Below are positions 35,653 through 47,127 of a stretch of 64,000 nucleotides of DNA, piece by piece (positions within the stretch are counted from its first letter, which is position 1; each line of letters starts with the position of its first letter). The translations under genes and the position numbers were made by a program. Below the pieces are notes generated by a model. The model searched no databases. It had not been told where the DNA came from and worked only from the letters and a program-made list of their open reading frames with translations. The DNA comes from Zeugodacus cucurbitae (Eukaryota > Arthropoda > Insecta > Diptera > Tephritidae): the NCBI RefSeq assembly GCF_028554725.1, contig NC_071668.1, forward strand, positions 76,392,219 through 76,456,218, in the 5' to 3' direction.

Positions 35653-36391
35653 TTAAGGTCTTACATGGGTTTCGTCGCGTACAAAATGACCTATTTTTAA
35701 TATATTTTTTTTTCTATGTAAAAAATTATTTATGTAATTCAAACTTTTTTCTGTCTTAGATACATATTTAAAGAATAATAATTTTCCAAACAAAAAAATT
35801 AAATCTCCTCCATTGCGACGTCATTTCCGGTGATCCCTCGGAAAAAAAGTGCGTCCGCGTAGTCAGCATAACTTCTGACAGGATAACTTCATCCAAAATG
35901 GAAAAACCAAAATAAGTGTTTTAGGTAAGACCATAAACTCGTGCTTGAACGAAGGATAGACAAAAAAAGTAAAAATTGGAATTTTGGCAGACATTTTTCC
36001 AAAAAAATAAAAATTTCTGACAAATTTGCTTGACATTTTTTTCTTTTTTTTTTTTTAATAGTTGTAATTGAAAAAATAAAATCCTTCGTTCAAGCACGAG
36101 TTAATTGTATTATATCTAGAACCTGCGCAAAATTTCATCAAGATCGGTTGAGTAGTTTTCGAGAAAATTTGACAACCGACTTTGAAAACACGGTTCCGAG
36201 AAAAACGCGTTTAAAGTTTTGAGTAACAATAAAACCTGACTTGGAGCGCACACCTTCCAAAGGCTGTATCTCCGAAACTATTATTCGGATCGACTTAATT
36301 GAAAATTTAGGATAATATTCTTGAGAAATTAATAAGCCAAAAAATAAAAAAATCGATTTTTTCGAAACCACGAAACCCATGTAACCCCTAA
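35653..36391. mobile_element. TTAA-flanked element (copy 5), about 0.74 kb
   Basis: Left TTAA|GGTCTTACATGGGTTTCG; right, inverted, TTAG|GGGTTACATGGGTTTCGT (flank TTAA decayed to CTAA). The terminal inverted repeat is about 30 bp. Internal text is near-identical to copy 4 (28851-29554), in the same orientation. No ORF. Confidence 0.75.
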
Positions 36392-36454
36392 GTTAAGTTC
36401 AGAAATGGACAAATTTATCAGGGACTTTTCGGTGTGCTGCAATAAGTTTTTCAG

Positions 36455-36575
36455 CGTTTTTATCACAGTAAAGAAGGCTTCAACCAACTGGCGCCGAACT
36501 GCGAAGGAAAGAGAAGAGTGGCGCGCTGTCATCGATTCGGCTAAACGGTTGAACGCCAATAACATACATACATAG
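36455..36575 (+). pseudogene. Possible RTE/BovB-type LINE C-terminal tail
   Basis: The plus strand reads NWRRTAKEREEWRAVIDSAK in one frame. This resembles the W-x2-A-x-DR-x2-WR tail common at the end of RTE-clade endonuclease/reverse transcriptase ORFs. It is followed by ACATACATACATA, which could be a short tandem 3' tail. Only about 25 codons are visible, so this is tentative. Confidence 0.4.
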
Positions 36576-36579
36576 ATAC

Positions 36580-38503
36580 AAGAAGGCTTCAAGTAGGAAA
36601 GATCCTACACCAAATTATAGTTGAAAGTCTATGAACTTAACTACACTTGAGGCTGAGAGGAATAAAGACATTAGGAAAAGATAATGTAAAAATCTAAGTA
36701 TGCGACATCTCAATTTGCTATTCAAGTTTCCCGATAGGGTGCGCTCTGACGCAAAAACAATAACAGAGTCCATGGATAAAGAGTTTTTCAGCTGAGTAGG
36801 GAATAAAAACGGTCTATAGCGCAGGAGATTTTATTCCAAATGTCACTTTTGTGGACGCTATTTTATATAATTTGTAGTTGATTTGTCTCTAAAGTTTTCC
36901 TGAAATTAAGCTGAAGTAAGATAGAACACTTTACTTTAAAGTCATGAGTGGTTTGTGTAGTATTAGTAACATCTCCAACTCTCAAATCATATATTGTCAT
37001 CTCGAACAGAACGAAATTCACGATTTTTTGTTTAAGAAAATAGCAATGAATCACTTAAAAAATAAATCTTTCACAAAAAAATTACCTCAAAATCCAGCAG
37101 ACGTGTATAAAGAATCTCCGTCATTTCACAGTTAGCGTTGTGAGTCTATATTTGTTTGTAAAATATCTTAGTACTCACAATAGACTATAACTGACATTTT
37201 ATAGCACAAATCCCCCAAAGTATATCACAATATTGCTTAAACTTCCCGCTCAATTAATTTCTCAACCAAATTTAAATGGATTTTCACTTTCCAAGCGTAT
37301 TTGTTAGCTAACGAATAAACCGTGAAATTAAATTTCCGCACAATAACAATTTCGATTAATCGTACATCACTCGTTGGTGGCAAATTAACCACTAGACACC
37401 AATACGCGGCAGCTTGGATTGATTTAGCGCGGTTTCAAGCCGCTTAATTGAACTCTATACTCTGTGCGCGTATTTAGGTTCAACTAAGTTCAGATTTCCA
37501 ATTAAAACGGCGAGAACTAAAGCCGAAATCTGGCGCACTTTAAACCGAAAATACAGAGAAACGCACGGCTTGGCTTTGTAATTGGCGTAATTTGCAACAA
37601 AAACGGCGAAAAATGTGGTCAATGGAGGGGAGAGGGGGTAAGAGTGCGGCAAAGTTGCACGAATTAGTAGTAGTTGGATGCAAAGCTGACTGGCGCCACA
37701 TAACGGCAAATCGCAGAAAGGTTGCGTCAAAAGCACGAATTGTGCGTTTTGCTTTTACTAAATGAGTCATGATTTGCGGCGATTGATGAATGATGTTGAT
37801 TTTTTGGGAGTAATTGGTGCTGGGTGCGGTCTCTGGTCGATAAACAAAAGCCTTGGTATCTAATTAGTTGAGTTTTGAAATTTATTTGAAGCTTTTTCCT
37901 TTACTGATTTAAGCTTTATATGCAAAAGCTGTTAATAATAATTTAAAAAAAAATTTATATATTTTTATTTAAAACAATAAAATAAAAATTAGTCAATGCC
38001 ACACTATTCCCTATTCATTATTGTTGTATTTGCCCGCTTTCCAGTTCACCTTTTCGCCGTTTGCTTTCAAGTACACTTTTTAGTTGTTCATTAGTCTCGG
38101 GGTACATTTGCACTTGAGAATGTGTGGCAATGCTCGCTTTAGTGTGCTTCTTCTTTGTTTTTTTTTTATTTTTATTTTTTCCTCGAACGCCTTCGGTTTT
38201 TCGCCAAAAGTGTGTCAGACATTGACATATAAAGATTAGTACAAAAAGTGTGAATTTGTAAGCAGCGCTTTCAGCGGCGGTGTGTGTATGTTTGGTGGCT
38301 ATCGCTTGACTTTTAACAAATTATCAGCTGTTTTGTGCAAAATTTTGCATAATAAACATTTTGGTGTAAATTACAGCTTTGAAATGTAATAAATTAGCAA
38401 GAGAGTGTAGTTGTCAGTTTTGAATACAATGTTTCATTATATTTTTTTGCTTTAGCCATGAAGTGTGAGGGTGTCGCCTCGCTAACGAATTACACTTTTT
38501 CTA
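36580..38503. other. No gene seen
   Basis: AT-rich DNA with a GC-richer patch at 37430-37770. The minus-strand frames there (76 and 93 codons) overlap each other in different frames and show no domain. Confidence 0.5.
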
Positions 38504-38606
38504 TAACCCATTCCCTGCCATTGTACTCGTTTGGGTATAGAAAAAATCATGTTTTTTTAACCATGTGAGTACAATTGGATCGAGTACAATGGGAGAGAAT
38601 GGGTTA
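38504..38606. mobile_element. 103-bp foldback MITE
   Basis: TAACCCATTCCCTGCCATTG at the left is matched by the inverted right end TAACCCATTCTCTCCCATTG; both continue into TACTCG. Arms are about 26 bp with three mismatches and enclose about 50 bp. The class is unknown. The whole unit could form a hairpin if transcribed. Confidence 0.7.
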
Positions 38607-38807
38607 AGACACATTTAATCTATGTAGATTTACATTTTTCTATCTCAAAATGCGCTGAGTACCAATATTTTGGGTTATCAGAGCAATTTTACCGTACGTT
38701 ATCTGGCTTATAAATAAAAACTTAACCGCGATGATATTAAAATCTCATTCAAAGAGTTCTTACGAAATTTTATACTCGTTCAAAAGTCATTGGTTGCTTC
38801 TACAGAC

Positions 38808-39300
38808 TAGTGATGAGCGGTATTGCTATTTTTGAATCACTGTGATTTCAGTGATTGCTACTTTTAAATAACTGTGATTTTTTATTGGTATTGCGATCAC
38901 AGTAAAAAAAACGAATTTATGAGAATTTGTACTCCAAATTTTTTTTTTAATTTTTTACAGATACATTTTTATTAATTTTAACAATATCCAAAATTTACCT
39001 TCTTTTGTAATCATCCAAAATTATCGAAATCGCAACTAAAATTCCTACTGTGATCACTGAACAGTGATCGCTACTTTCGAACTGATATTGTTAGTGAACA
39101 GTGATTACTACTTTCGGACTGATATTATTACAGTGATCGAATTAGAATTACTGAACTCCTATATGTACTGTGATCAAACAAAAGCACTAAACTTCTCTAT
39201 AGCTACTGTGATCGAACTCAAATTACTTAACTGCAATAGCGATTTTAAATCACTAATATTTACAAAAATTGATTGCTGTTGCTATACGCGATTAAATTGA
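38808..39300. repeat. Degenerate ACTGTGATC repeat array, possibly a hAT-like MITE
   Basis: The block opens TAGTGATGAGCGGTATTGCT, which resembles hAT termini. It then carries many copies of ACTGTGAT / ACAGTGATCG on both strands, and a degenerate tandem unit (ACTGTGATCGAACTnAAATTAC) repeated about every 50-60 bp between 39055 and 39240. No right TIR is certain and no ORF is recognised. Confidence 0.5.
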
Positions 39301-41868
39301 TAGCATTTCTCAAAATTATTTAGGGAATTTTTTATGGCGCTACAACAACCACAAGTTCAGACCAAGGCATGGGAGAGAGCACGACTTTTCATATCAAACT
39401 GAATACACTTCTGAACCCCAAGACCAATTTGGTATTTTTTTAAACATAAAGACTGTCTAAATTTCATGACTTCTTCAAAAGTGAAGAACATTTCAGTTGT
39501 TATTAATTTCTCTTTGAAGTTCTCTAAAACCTGAAATGATAAGATTGAATTGAATTAAATTTGATTGGTATTGAATTAAAGCGTAGCAACTGGATGGCAG
39601 TACTGCGTTATTGAAGTATATCTGATGATATGTCAAATGAATCATCTTATGGCAATCTGAACTTCGAATGAATAGTGAAAATTGGAGTTATACCCACCTG
39701 CCTATTCAAGACTCGAAGTTGGGTTTTAACTAAAGCAATAGCATAAATCTGGCATATATGTTTTTCTTTTGACATTTATGTCATCAACGTGTAAAGCAAA
39801 TGCTTCACGTTCATCCCCAGCTAATGGTTGATATGTAAGTAGAACAAGAGCTTTATCAACATTATTTTGGGGCAGCTCTGAGTAAGTGAATACAATTTCC
39901 GTCACCACAACAACAAACTCATACGCTTCATTAGAGCTAAGTTACGGTAGGATGCGCCTTGACAAGTACAAATACGTGTGTAAGCTAGATATACTCCAAT
40001 ATATGGAGACATACTTGAAGCTAAACGAGTAAAATAAGTTGAGGTTTGGTAACGAATTCATCAAGCCTTCATATGGTAGACACTACCTGATTGACTGCTG
40101 AGCAAATAGAATTCATAAGTTTGATAAAAACCCTCTGCTGTGTGTTTTTTTATAGAGAATATTGACTTCAAATCTGTGGACTTAGACAGCTTCGACTATC
40201 CTTTGTGCCACCCAAATACTGCCGACGGATCGCCAAGACCCTTATGATTCGACAAAGAGCTAAAACTCTATTATAAAGTTAAGTCGGCTAATGTCGATTC
40301 CAGTCAGACAGACTAAAAATCACAAAAATGTTAAAATTGGTCATTCGACATTAAAATAAAGTAAATCGACTTCTTGTTCATTATGAAAATCACATAATAT
40401 TACTTAAATATCGCAGTTTTATACGCTTGCCATTCGCCCATTTATGTATACCGAATAACTCACAGCACCCCTCTCTACCCTCGCTTTTAGTTTCAACCAA
40501 TTAAGCAACGAGTCAAAGTCCTTTCTTCCAACCAAACAGACAGCAAGCAGCCTCTACATTGTTGCTCCTTTTTTAGTATACAGCGCCCATAAATAGGCTT
40601 TGGCCTCACAGAAACACACACACATATACAAGCATATAGAAACAGACAACCACAACGGCTGTTTACAGTTGGCAAAATGAACGGAAAAAGAAAGGAAAAC
40701 AAAATGAAAAAAAAGTTTATGATAAAAGACAGGAAAGAAAATAGGGCAACGCACCGGCTCAATGTAAACAGGCGAAATTCATAAAAGGAATAAAGAACGA
40801 GTAGTCCATGTGCAGCGAGCCGAAAGGCAGTCGAGTCAAGCGTTGGCAGCGATGCGCACATAAATGAGGAGCGGCGCATAAAGAACTTTAACCCTTGGCT
40901 AATACACACCTACATACATACACACACACACATGAACAGAGTTCTGACTGACTGACTGACTTTGTGTAGCGAATTTGACTTCCGCATTTGCTTTTACGCC
41001 AACGTGTACAGGCGCAGGCAGTGAGTGGTTTACAGAGGAGATGATGGTAGAAGGGAGCAAAACAAACTGCACATAAAACACAACAACAACAAAGCAAATG
41101 ACAAGCAGTAAAGAAAATAAAATAAAACAGAATGCAAAGCGGCAGAGTAAAGTCATGTGCTGCTGTCTGTTAAAGCGCATATTTATACGCGTAACAAAGC
41201 GTGTGTGCCGTTCTAAAGAGTAACAGTTATGCACAACGGTGCAATATTGTGCTGACACACACAAGCGTCACTCGCTATTAACCGCAGTGTGTCAGTGTGA
41301 CAGCGCCGCCGTCACTTTATGACCTGCAATTCCGGCACAAGTCGGCGGCGACGCGCCCACCTGCCACCTGCCATTCAGCATTTTAACGGCCACAGCTCAA
41401 CTAAACCGGGGTCCTCAATCATCCTCTGCTCGCACACACTCGGATAATGCACTCGCTTTTGTTTATGCGCTTGTAGTGCAGTGGTGAGAATCGCAGCACA
41501 CTGCCTCACTCAGTAGTTTGTATACAATTTGCAGAAATTAATTATTGATAATGGCTGCCTGTGGTGATTTAATACACACTTGTGTGGGTGTGCGTGTCTT
41601 TGTATGTGCGAGTTTGTGGTTTGTTGGATTTGCAGTGTGAATATTGCATTCTGTCTGCTGTGGTGATGAGTCACAAGAATAAATGGACTGTATATGAATG
41701 GAAGATAAATAAATTTAATCAGGTGGCTATAAATCTTTAATGTGCGAACTTTGTATTTGAAATATGTAATTCAATTTATAAAGGGAATTATTGATAATGT
41801 TATTTTTTATAACAAAATGTAAATAAATAATAGTACTAAATTAAAAAAAATAATAAAATAAAATTCAA
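39301..41868. other. No gene seen
   Basis: Mixed unique DNA. About 40490-41420 is GC-richer with (CA)n tracts and GACTGACTGACTGACTT. Minus-strand frames up to 138 codons overlap there in different registers; they are Phe/Cys/Leu-rich with no domain, so I treat them as artefacts. Confidence 0.55.
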
Positions 41869-42833
41869 TTTTTATACTCTCGCAACAAAGTTGCTTTCGA
41901 AGATGGGCAAAATCGGACCACTGCCACGCGCACAAAATGGCGAAAACCGAAAACACATAAAGTGACATAACTTTGGTACAGAGGAGAATACAGAGGATCG
42001 CACTATGAAGGGGCATATTTGGATGTAATTTTTTTTTTTAGAAGTAGGCGCGGCCCCGCCCCCTACTAAGATTTTTGTACATATCTTGTAAACTACTTAA
42101 GCTATATCAAGCAGACTTTCTAGAATCGTTTCTTTTAGGTACTATCTTATACAATCTAAAAATGGAGGAACTCGGATTATAAGCAAGCCCACCTCCCATA
42201 CAAAGGTTATGTTGAAAACTACTAAAAATGCTTTAATTCAGTAAGGGAAAACACCAGAAACCTTAAATTTCATTATGAGGAAGATACAGAAGGGTTACGC
42301 CCTAATTGGTATAAAACATCTTATGTGGGTGTGGCTCCGCTCACTTATGGGTCAAAAACCATATCTCCGAAACTACTCGACCAATATCAATGCAACTTGG
42401 TTTGTAAGTAATATTTTCCTTGCATCCAAATGATATGTTGTGAAAATAGGCCAATTCGCTTTACAACCACGGCTACTTCCTATATAGCAGAACTTTGAAG
42501 ACGATCTTAATCGTTTACTTTACAATATGTAAAGTAATCACTAGTGAAGATATCGGAACAGAACTTTGGATAAATAATGCATTTATAGTGTGGCAGCCGC
42601 TTACTAAAAATCGCCGAAATCGAACCATACGTTTTCAAGGCCCCTTATATCGAACACGAGGACCTCGCTTCTTGCTTCTAACCTAATATTATGGTTTCCA
42701 ACTTTCAATGGACATTATACCATATATATGACGAATATGTGGGTCAAATTGTCTATTATATAATAATAAATAAATAAATTGCGAGAGTATAAAATGTTCG
42801 GTTACACCCGAACTTAGCCCTTCCTTACTTGTT
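41869..42833 (+). repeat. Large dispersed repeat, GCGAGAGTATAAAA-ended (copy 1)
   Basis: Opens TTTATACTCTCGCAACAAAG and closes TTGCGAGAGTATAAAATGTT, then CGAACTTAGCCCTTCCTTAC. Internal hallmarks are GAAGTAGGCGCGGCCCCGCC, CACCTCCCATACAAAGGTTA and CATATCTCCGAAACTACTCG. The same text recurs at 51680-52812 and in pieces at 50380-50570 and 34160-34265. I know of no coding function. It behaves as an abundant non-autonomous transposon of fly genomes, but I do not assign a superfamily. Confidence 0.75.
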
Positions 42834-42849
42834 TCTGTATACAAATATT

Positions 42850-43110
42850 GATGAGCCTCAGCCGCACTTTTCTTGGAATTAAAAAAGAAAAGCAAAATTT
42901 CCCGCAAATGTCGAGAATTCGGCTCAAAAAGTGACATTTTCAGTTAAGAATAAGTTTGGGATGCAAACAGATCTCTACAAAAATTTTGTTGGGTTAATGT
43001 TGACTCAAATGTCCAAGATCGATATAAAACGATTTAATCGATTCAATCGACCAGTGCTTGACCCTAGATACATCTATTGGAAAACGGCGGAAGCAAAGTT
43101 GTAGACCTAA
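42850..43110 (-). mobile_element. mariner derivative (copy C), left end truncated
   Basis: The minus strand keeps the 5' terminus (AACGGCGGAAGCAAAGTTGT...AGACCTAA, TA at 43111-43112) and the start of the transposase (MSLFEPNSRHLREILLFFF). It stops after the AEAH codons at ATTGATGAGCCTCAG. No 3' TIR is present. It abuts the end of the 41869-42833 repeat directly. Confidence 0.8.
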
Positions 43111-43246
43111 TATTTTTAAAGGCAACAATATCATACTTTGTGAAAAATAAAAACTTTCGCTAAAGTGACGTCAGAAGTGAAATCCGACATTTTCAAAAAA
43201 AAAAAAAAGATGTATGTATATAGGGACATATCATTTCATCTAAATG

Positions 43247-43660
43247 CAGTGGAACTTCTATAACTCGAAGATCTCTATAACTCGGACTTTTGAATTGGCA
43301 ATATCGTTTAGAAGTCAAATTTCATATAAATTTCCTTCTATATATTGAACTTTTCGACCAAGTCATAATACAAAATTTAAAATTTTACTATCAACGAACA
43401 ATTTTGATATACATTTGATATAATTTTGATATACACTTATGGATTGCAAAAATCGTGTATCAAAGGCATGGGATAACCACGTAAAGAGCCAAAAAAATAG
43501 CAAAATGTTATGCGAAATAAATAAATAAAACTGTGTATATCTATAATCTATATGCTACAACTTTTTGAAAAATTGTATGTTTCAATGAAAACTTCAATAA
43601 CTCGAAGTCTCTCTAACTCGAAGTTTATTTGTGGATTATGGCGATTCAAGTTAGAGAAGT
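43247..43660 (+). mobile_element. pogo-like MITE, about 0.41 kb
   Basis: Starts CAGTGGAACTTCTATAACTC and ends GATTCAAGTTAGAGAAGT. Blocks AACTCGAAGATCTCT and AACTCGAAGTCTCTCT face each other as an inverted repeat. The interior (TTTGGCTCTTTACGTGG on the minus strand) is shared with the 4984-5530 copy, which lies in the opposite orientation. No transposase. Confidence 0.7.
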
Positions 43661-44632
43661 AACAAAATAAATGTAACAAAAATCCATGCAAAATACTTCG
43701 AAATTTTTCCAGCTTAAATTATTTCAAGTCTGCTGGTGTGTGGTGGTAGCACATTTTCGCTGCATTGCTTTGCACATATTTCATTTTACATTCCCACTGG
43801 TCTTCCGCTTTGAAATAGTACCATTTTTAGCTTTATCGCCACAAGCAAATGTATTTTTTTTGTGCCAATTCACATTCTGTGGTCTTATTTCCTGTGGGTG
43901 CAATGCTCCTACGAAGCAGCAATGCCTTTGCTGGGCTTTAAGTTTCAACTAGTGGCAGTACTCCACATTTAAAAAGGATATATGACCAATATTTTTATTG
44001 TGGGCCGTTCACAATATTTTTTTTTTTTTAACTATTTACAAATGTGTTTATATTTGAAAAGCTTTAAAATAACAGTAAAGACGCCTCCAGCACTTGATTC
44101 TTATTTTTAAATCAGTGCTTTGCGATTCTTCGTATTTCTGTTATTTTTATGCATTTTAAAATATACAGTTATTTTTAGCTGTACTCTATAAGTCCGCTTC
44201 AATTTGCCATTCCTGATATTTACGCTTTATTTTAGCTTTTTATTACATCTCCACCACATACATATGTAGCTTCGTCCCTCAGACGTCCTTCCTGTCCTGC
44301 TTGTTATGGTCGCAATTCAAGCCGTCAGCCTCTTGTATGCTGAGCTGTTTTATTTTTATACGCTCTACATGAGCTTGGCTGCCGGTCTTTGTGTGCACAT
44401 TTCCCATGGCAATTTTGCTCAGCGGCAGCTTGACAAAGCATTATGAACATAATAGTTGTGAAATTATATTTAAATGCTTATGTGCTCATATGGCGTAGGT
44501 TTTTGAAAAAACTAAGTCACAAAACAACGAAGCGAAATGTAATGAATTTAAATGGAGATGGTATATAATAGAAATTTAGTTTTATGGAGGAAAAAAGCTG
44601 TTAAAATTATAATGTTCTTAAATTCCAAATAT
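43661..44632. other. No gene seen
   Basis: AT-rich DNA with an 88-codon unsupported frame at 43686-43952 and no recognisable elements. Confidence 0.5.
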
Positions 44633-44646
44633 TAATCTGTAATGAG

Positions 44647-45166
44647 GAGTGGAGCGAGTTGCTAGGAACACGTGTCTTCACTTCTACTGGGTGCCAGGAC
44701 ATAAAGGCATTGAAGGCAGCGAGATTGTGGATGAAATTGCCAAGAACAGTGTAAAACTATCATCTGAAAATGCGACCGACATTGGTAAACCCATGCACTG
44801 TCTATACGATGATCTGGACAGGGGCATGACACGTTGGACGAATACACAGGGGTGTGAAACCACGAAAGCCATGTGTAAAGCGGTAGACCAGTAGTACACC
44901 TAACTCCTACTGTCACTCGATAGAAGGGACCAAACTTGGTGGGAATATTCACTGGCCACTGTTTGGTGGCGGCACATGCCTACAAAATGGGACTTACGGA
45001 TCGAGATGACTGCAGGAAATGTCAGGAGCAAGGTACAAGAGAAACAATGAAGCATCACCTGTGCACTTGCCTTGTATTGTCAAGGTAACGTCTTCGCTAC
45101 TTGGGACCTCACAAAGAACCAAACTTATTTATGTGTGGCATATTGACCTACCAGTATAATCTAACC
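44647..45166 (+). pseudogene. 5'-truncated LINE (I/R1/Jockey-type) insertion: RNase H and zinc-knuckle tail
   Basis: The frame opens RVARNTCLHFYWVPGHKGIE and continues GSEIVDEIAKNSVKL, the C-terminal part of an RNase H domain (WVPGHxGI, final catalytic Asp in VDEIAK). Further down, in a shifted frame, comes MGLTDRDDCRKCQEQGTRET then MKHHLCTC, the Cys-Cys-His-Cys tail. A stop lies in the RNase H frame at 44892. The insertion is flanked by a perfect 14-bp duplication, TAATCTGTAATGAG (44633-44646 and 45167-45180), typical of target-primed reverse transcription. The 3' end has no poly-A; it finishes ...AGTATAATCTAACC. Dead copy, since the reverse transcriptase is absent. Confidence 0.85.
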
Positions 45167-45180
45167 TAATCTGTAATGAG

Positions 45181-46783
45181 AGCACTGTTCATTAAGTTGA
45201 GCAGTTCTTTCAGAAATTCATATTTCGATACAAAAAGTTAGTAGTGAATTATATATTCAAGAAATTTCTTTTTTAGAGCGAAGAAGAGCAGTTTTTTGAT
45301 TTTTCCACACAATTCAACCTTATCAACAATCGAAATTCTTTCTTTGCTCCTAAAAGCAGGCAACATTTAAACCATGCTACACTGAACAGCATTTAGCCGC
45401 TTATTGTTCGTTTCACGGAACTTTCAATCAAACTGTCTTCGATTATTCAAAGCTTAGGGCAAGGCAAATCAAACAAACTACTCGCTTAAATGCGATGAAC
45501 ATACATATTCATATAGATAGCGAATAGCAAACGATTATACAACTATAATGAGTTTTCAACATATACCATTGTATTGAATTTGGATAGAGATAAAAATGAT
45601 GTTAGCAGAGGCATGAAAAATAGCATATAGCATCTGGCTTTGATCAGAACATGTTAACAAGAAGTAACATGCATTAACATGTTACTAGAAACATGACTAT
45701 ATTCATGAGATACATGCATTACTATGGCTGGCAACATTTTCACTTTAGCAACATGTTGCTGGAATCAAATGCTTGCTAAATACCATGATTCAAAATTTTT
45801 TCTCTTATTTTTGTAATTTTATTTTACATTTTTAATGAATTCTAGCTCACATATAGCTTTTTAGAGCGTGTTGAGCAACATTTTCGGTTATCAACATGTT
45901 GCAAAGCTATTATATGCGTTTCTAACTACTTCGTAGATTAACTTTGTTACAAAATATTCATTATATTTTTGTATCACTGCATCCACTTATGCAATGTGTC
46001 ATTTTCATTGTGTCTTATTTTATCAAATTATTTATTTATTTTTATTTAATTTATAATTATTTTAATATCTCTTTATTGTAATGTTGCTTGCCACTAAAAT
46101 ATTTGCAGCATTTATTTAATTATTCACAAATTTATTATTGCAATTTCGTATACTTTTCGCTGTATTGTACAAGAGGCGCTGATTTATTTCGCGGCTTTTA
46201 TGCGAACATTTGCAAGTGCAAATTCCTTGTGAGTGCATTGCACTGCTTTTTATTGCACATTCCATGCAAATGCGTCTGTATTGCAGCGCCATGATTCCCA
46301 TACATACACGCAGATATATTGTATATACTTGCAAATAAGCATATTTGTATGTATGTGTGTGTGTGTACACAAATTTGTTTTACTATCGTTGCAACTGTTT
46401 CAATGTGGCGCCACACGCGCCACATGAGCGCTGAAGAATGCTGCAGATAGGACTGTGAAATGCCAAGCAACAATATATGAATATTTTTGCTCTGAATTCA
46501 TATATATGTATTTTAAAAGAGGAAGTACAGAAATTCTACTAATTAATAAATATAAAAATTGTTGGGTCTATATAAGCTCTATTTAACTGAAAGTGAGACG
46601 ATTTTGAATAAGACCAGACATAATGTTAGAACAACAATATTTTAACATAGCGTCTGAATGATTCCGATTTAGTCCATGACGACGCCGATTAATCGGTCGT
46701 AGTCTATTTCAACCTCTATAACTTATAACATATTCAACAAATTTTTAGGTTAGAATTAATATTTTGAGGTTTGATATTTATTA
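45181..46783. other. No gene seen; cluster of AACATGTT palindromes
   Basis: Between 45645 and 45905 the words AACATGTTAAC, TAACATGTTAC, AGCAACATGTTGCT and TCAACATGTTGC recur; AGCAACATGTTGCT is a perfect 14-bp palindrome. A TATG/TG array lies at 46345-46370. No ORF is supported. Confidence 0.5.
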
Positions 46784-47126
46784 TTAGGTCTACAACTTTG
46801 CTTCCGCCGTTTTTTTTTTTGTAAATTTAAGACTTTTTTCACTTAGGACAGCCTCACCGTACATATCCGAAAGCATTCGATGAGCCTCAGCCGCACTTTT
46901 CTTGGAATTAAAAAAGAAAAGCAAAATTTCCCGCAAATGTCGAGAATTCGGCTCAAAAACTGACATTTTCAATTGAGAATAAGTTTGGAATGCAAATAGA
47001 TCTCTACAAATATTTTGTTGAGTTAATGTTGACACAAATGTCCAAGATCGATATAAAACGATTTAATCGATTTAATAAACCAGTGCTTGACCCTAGAGAC
47101 ATCTATTGGAAAACGGCGAAAACTAA
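46784..47126 (-). mobile_element. Internally deleted mariner (copy D), about 343 bp
   Basis: Left end TTAGGTCTACAACTTTGCTT with TA at 46782-46783; the right end is degraded (AACGGCGAAAACTAATA). The minus strand encodes MSVFEPNSRHLREILLFFF and continues further than copies A and C, through AEAHRMLSDMYGEAVLSEKS, before jumping to the 3' end. Its deletion junction therefore differs from that of A and E. Confidence 0.83.
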
Positions 47127-47127
47127 T

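Noticed and set aside
40493..41264. Minus-strand frames of 121 and 138 codons
   Set aside because: They overlap in different registers, are hydrophobic and low-complexity, and have no supported promoter, domain or splice signals.
42125..42145. Plus-strand TTTCTTTTAG|GTACTA
   Set aside because: Lies inside a dispersed repeat, and GTACTA is a weak donor.
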